Shown one piece after another: positions 37,642-40,009 of a stretch of 40,009 nucleotides of DNA (within the stretch, counting starts at the first letter, position 1; each line of letters starts with the position of its first letter). The DNA comes from a virus, in the IMG/VR virus record IMGVR_UViG_3300045110_000131, positions 1 through 40,009 of that record, one strand, 5' to 3'. Both the position numbers and the translations under genes were made by a program. Below the pieces are notes generated by a model that worked only from the letters and a program-made list of their open reading frames with translations, ran no database searches and had not been told where the DNA came from.

Positions 37642-39005
37642 TACGCGATCTTCCAGATTTTGACAGTCGTATAGATTTCCGTTCCGAACGACCCTGCCTT
37701 TCCAAACCCGGTGGTTGCAACGGTAGTCTGACAGCGATGGCGGATTTCCAGGGCTACGGTTCCAGCCAATGTCGCGGTATGACAACCGACTGCAAACTTT
37801 TGCGAGCTGGTTGTTTCCTCGCTGACACCGCGCTTCAAGACAGCGGTGTTCGTTACATCATAGAGAAGCGTTTGATTCATATCGACGCCTCTCGCGGGTG
37901 CCATCCACTCAAAATAATAGGTTCCGGCGGGAAGCGTGATCTGGTTGCTTGCCAATGCCGCCAGAGTGTTCACATTGCGGGTAAGTGTGTTGAGAACGCG
38001 CGTCCGATCAGCACCGTTGGTGAATGTGCCTGCATCCGTTCCGCTGGTCTGCTGTTCCTCGACAATGACATCGGGGCCGCCGCCGCCACCAGCATAGGGC
38101 CGCACCGAACCAACGGTGTACCACTCGCAAACCACATTGCCGGAGCCCAGCGACCGGAATTGCGCAATGTCGCCTTGTGCCGTGGTGATATTGGCGCCAC
38201 CTGGCAGGACAAGAGCAGTTCCATCATGGGTGAGCGTCCGAGCGGTATTGAACCGGCAACGGAAGGTGCGTCCGATCTTATCAGTGGTGATTACAAACGA
38301 TGTGATGGCCGTGGTTGATGTGGTGAGGTTGAAATATCCGCCCTCACCGATAGTGATTGCCGCGCCATCGGTAACGTTGCCACCCGACTCCCAGAGTGCA
38401 GAAACAGAATCCGGCGTTGAAAACACCACCGCCGATGTACCGGTGAGCTGCTGGGTCGTGGTTGCGGCCGAATTTGCCGACGCCGCCGGATTAAGGAGAA
38501 TAACATCTGTTCCGTTATAAATAGCATCACAGATATATCCAACGGCGCCAATGTCGCCATCCGCGAGCGCTGCCGACGCGCCCTTCTTGATGGTCTTTGG
38601 TCCCAGGCTGTCAACGCTGATGGTTGGAGCGGCGGCGGTGTTTGCTCCCGTACTTGTCCAGCGAAAGCGCATCTTTGCGGTGTAGGCTGTGAACACCGGG
38701 GAAAACGTCGCCGTGATGGCATTAACGGACCCGGCGACTGCCGTGGCGTGGGAGTAGACTGCGCCTTGAGCCTGGGTGAGGCTAACGCTGTCTGTGCCCG
38801 CATCGCCCGCCGCAAGACCGGTCAGCTTGTGGCTTCCCATCGGCTGGTTTGCTTCCCATGCCTTGGTGCCATCCTTGTTGATGGATTCCGTCAGCCCGTT
38901 GGCAATATCATCCATCGTGGCGTTGATGTTGGTGGAATTGTTCTTCTGGCCGGGAGGGGCCACGGTGTTGAGAAGGCTGAATGTGCCGCTGCCGTTTCTA
39001 GCCAT
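37641..39005 (-). CDS. Tail fibre-like protein
   Basis: 454 residues, ATG 39005 with AAGGAAAC upstream. The N-terminus (NNSTNINATMDDIANGL) and GSHKLTGLAAG are typical of the shaft-attachment region of podovirus tail fibres. A beta-rich Thr/Ala-rich middle follows. The C-terminal third (from about residue 305: DVIVEEQQTSGTD and onward) resembles a receptor-binding tip of C1q/TNF-like beta type. It lies right after the ejection genes. Confidence 0.7.
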   Translation of the reverse strand: MARNGSGTFSLLNTVAPPGQKNNSTNINATMDDIANGLTESINKDGTKAWEANQPMGSHKLTGLAAGDAGTDSVSLTQAQGAVYSHATAVAGSVNAITATFSPVFTAYTAKMRFRWTSTGANTAAAPTISVDSLGPKTIKKGASAALADGDIGAVGYICDAIYNGTDVILLNPAASANSAATTTQQLTGTSAVVFSTPDSVSALWESGGNVTDGAAITIGEGGYFNLTTSTTAITSFVITTDKIGRTFRCRFNTARTLTHDGTALVLPGGANITTAQGDIAQFRSLGSGNVVCEWYTVGSVRPYAGGGGGPDVIVEEQQTSGTDAGTFTNGADRTRVLNTLTRNVNTLAALASNQITLPAGTYYFEWMAPARGVDMNQTLLYDVTNTAVLKRGVSEETTSSQKFAVGCHTATLAGTVALEIRHRCQTTVATTGFGKAGSFGTEIYTTVKIWKIA

Positions 39006-39088
39006 GGGAGTTTCCTTGTGTTAGAATGGTGGGATGACAGAATGGTGGGTCATTCCGGCGTTGATCTTTTGGGCGCTGATCCTGGTGG
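39006..39088 (-). repeat. Short gap with an 11-bp direct repeat before the tail-fibre gene
   Basis: The 83-base gap contains CCCACCATTCT twice, about 16 bases apart. No terminator or clear promoter is seen. The second copy lies just before the fibre gene's ribosome site. Confidence 0.5.
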
Positions 39089-40009
39089 CTACCGTGGTCC
39101 AGGCTGCAAGGGACCGCCTAGGAGTCTTGCCAGCAAGAGATTACGTGCTGAGACCGGGTGAGGCACATGACTGGCCAGCCTTCGGCCGACGCCTGCTAAA
39201 TGAGACGCTTCGCCTACTAGACGTGGAGATGCGGGAGCCATCGCGGCCCAATAAGCCGGATTGAAGAACTGGCCCAATGCCAGTCCGCCGCCAGCAATAA
39301 TCGGCCCCATCAAACCCCTCGGGACCAGCGTATTAAGCGCCTGCCCCGCCAGTGAAGGCATGAGATTGGGAGCGCCAGCATCTGCAAGCACTTTGGCGCT
39401 TTGCATCCGGCTTCCATAATTCGTGTTGGCATTGTTGCGGGTGAGAGATTGCAGCTTGCGCAGAGCGCTATCAGCAGTCGCCTTTTTGCCGAGCGACAAT
39501 GACCGCTCAATTTCAGTTTGCAGACCTTTCGCTTCCTCGTAATTTTTCATCACTGAGGCATATTCTGGAACTTGCTGAACGATGGTGTTTTTGACTGCGT
39601 TGCGCATTGTGGTCACCGCGCGGGCAGCTTGGGCATTATCAGGGCCGAAGGCGGGCATATAGTCATCAAGGCGCTTTTTGAGTGCGTCGAAACCGGTCGC
39701 CGTATGCATGGACGGGTCGGCCTGCCATTCTTGCAAAACCTGACCGATCTCCCGCAGTTTATTGACGGTCTGCTCCTTGACCGTCCAATGATTGCCCTCG
39801 CGCATGGTACCAACGAGATCGCCCATCGCCTTGTCTATCGGCGTAAAATCCAATGGCACATTGGCCCCCTTGATAGGAGCCATTCCCTGAACATACTCAG
39901 CCGAGCGTTGATCGGCTATATTCTGAACGGCCTGTTTGGCTTGATTGAGTACGTCGGCTTGGCCAATGTTGCCGCGCATATTGTCGGTGAAGGCGCGGCT
40001 TGCTGCCCC
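39089..40009 (-). CDS. Ejection-type internal virion protein, C-terminal part (joins 1-787)
   Basis: Open from the window end to the TAG/TGA at 39089 and in phase with the frame at 1-787, giving one 526-residue protein. This part is helical and charged (IDKAMGDLVGTMREGNHW, DAQAARAVTTMRNAV type segments), with a LARLLGGPLQPG C-terminus. An internal ATG at 39979 gives a 296-aa frame only because of the contig cut. It precedes the tail-fibre gene by 83 bp. Its function is inferred from position and composition. Confidence 0.6.
   Translation of the reverse strand, partial: GAASRAFTDNMRGNIGQADVLNQAKQAVQNIADQRSAEYVQGMAPIKGANVPLDFTPIDKAMGDLVGTMREGNHWTVKEQTVNKLREIGQVLQEWQADPSMHTATGFDALKKRLDDYMPAFGPDNAQAARAVTTMRNAVKNTIVQQVPEYASVMKNYEEAKGLQTEIERSLSLGKKATADSALRKLQSLTRNNANTNYGSRMQSAKVLADAGAPNLMPSLAGQALNTLVPRGLMGPIIAGGGLALGQFFNPAYWAAMAPASPRLVGEASHLAGVGRRLASHVPHPVSARNLLLARLLGGPLQPGPR
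39883..40009. repeat. Terminal direct repeat, right copy
   Basis: Exact copy of 1-127. See the left copy; removing one gives the 39,882-bp circle. Confidence 0.95.

Noticed and set aside
39034-39264. + strand frame of 76 aa with a hydrophobic N-terminus
   Set aside because: It lies mostly antisense to the C-terminal part of the ring-spanning virion gene, has no ribosome site and no neighbour on its strand.

Overview
The window is a complete, circularly assembled genome of a tailed phage with short-tail (podovirus-like) features. Bases 1-127 recur exactly at 39883-40009, so the unique circle is 39,882 bp, and one gene (526 codons) runs through the join. The host is very probably an alphaproteobacterium: the phage carries a GcrA-like regulator, a family essentially confined to that class, and the genes are GC-rich with short Shine-Dalgarno sites and pervasive 1-4 bp stop/start overlaps. 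No integrase, tRNA gene, CRISPR array or insertion sequence was recognised.

Layout. A divergent control region lies at about 27,454-27,551. To the right, on the + strand (27,552-33,130), is an accessory and recombination block of mostly tiny, overlapping genes: an alanine-rich repeat protein, a candidate annealing protein, a NinB-like protein, two HNH nucleases and many unknowns. To the left, on the - strand, come a small HTH protein, an SNF2-type helicase, a DNA methyltransferase, a GcrA-like protein and two replication-type proteins. Next are a duplicated set of small genes and a NusG-like protein. The virion genes follow, still on the - strand: terminase small and large subunits, portal, tailspike, scaffold, coat, a head-associated protein, a three-domain glycosyltransferase/DUF115/methyltransferase, P22 gp4-like and gp10-like tail proteins, a GNAT protein, a glycine-rich repeat protein and three ejection-type proteins, the last crossing the contig join.

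At the far right (39,005 down to 33,127, - strand) the same late unit continues with a tail fibre, a run of small membrane proteins, a lysis cassette (one-TM proteins, amidase endolysin, holin candidate), three tiny overlapping ORFs and a glycoside-hydrolase-like protein. It ends tail-to-tail with the + strand block, the two stop codons sharing bases at 33,127-33,130.

How it may work together (inference): the HTH protein and the inverted repeats between the divergent units look like a simple early switch. The helicase/methyltransferase/GcrA trio is translationally coupled and could link phage DNA methylation to transcription. The NusG-like protein directly precedes the packaging and virion genes and has a TATAAT box over its stop codon, which suggests control of late transcription by antitermination. 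Items needing a second look include this trio, the three-domain surface-sugar protein, the mirrored gene duplication, a terminase lacking any ordinary start codon upstream of its Walker A motif, and an endolysin with a well-formed internal start.
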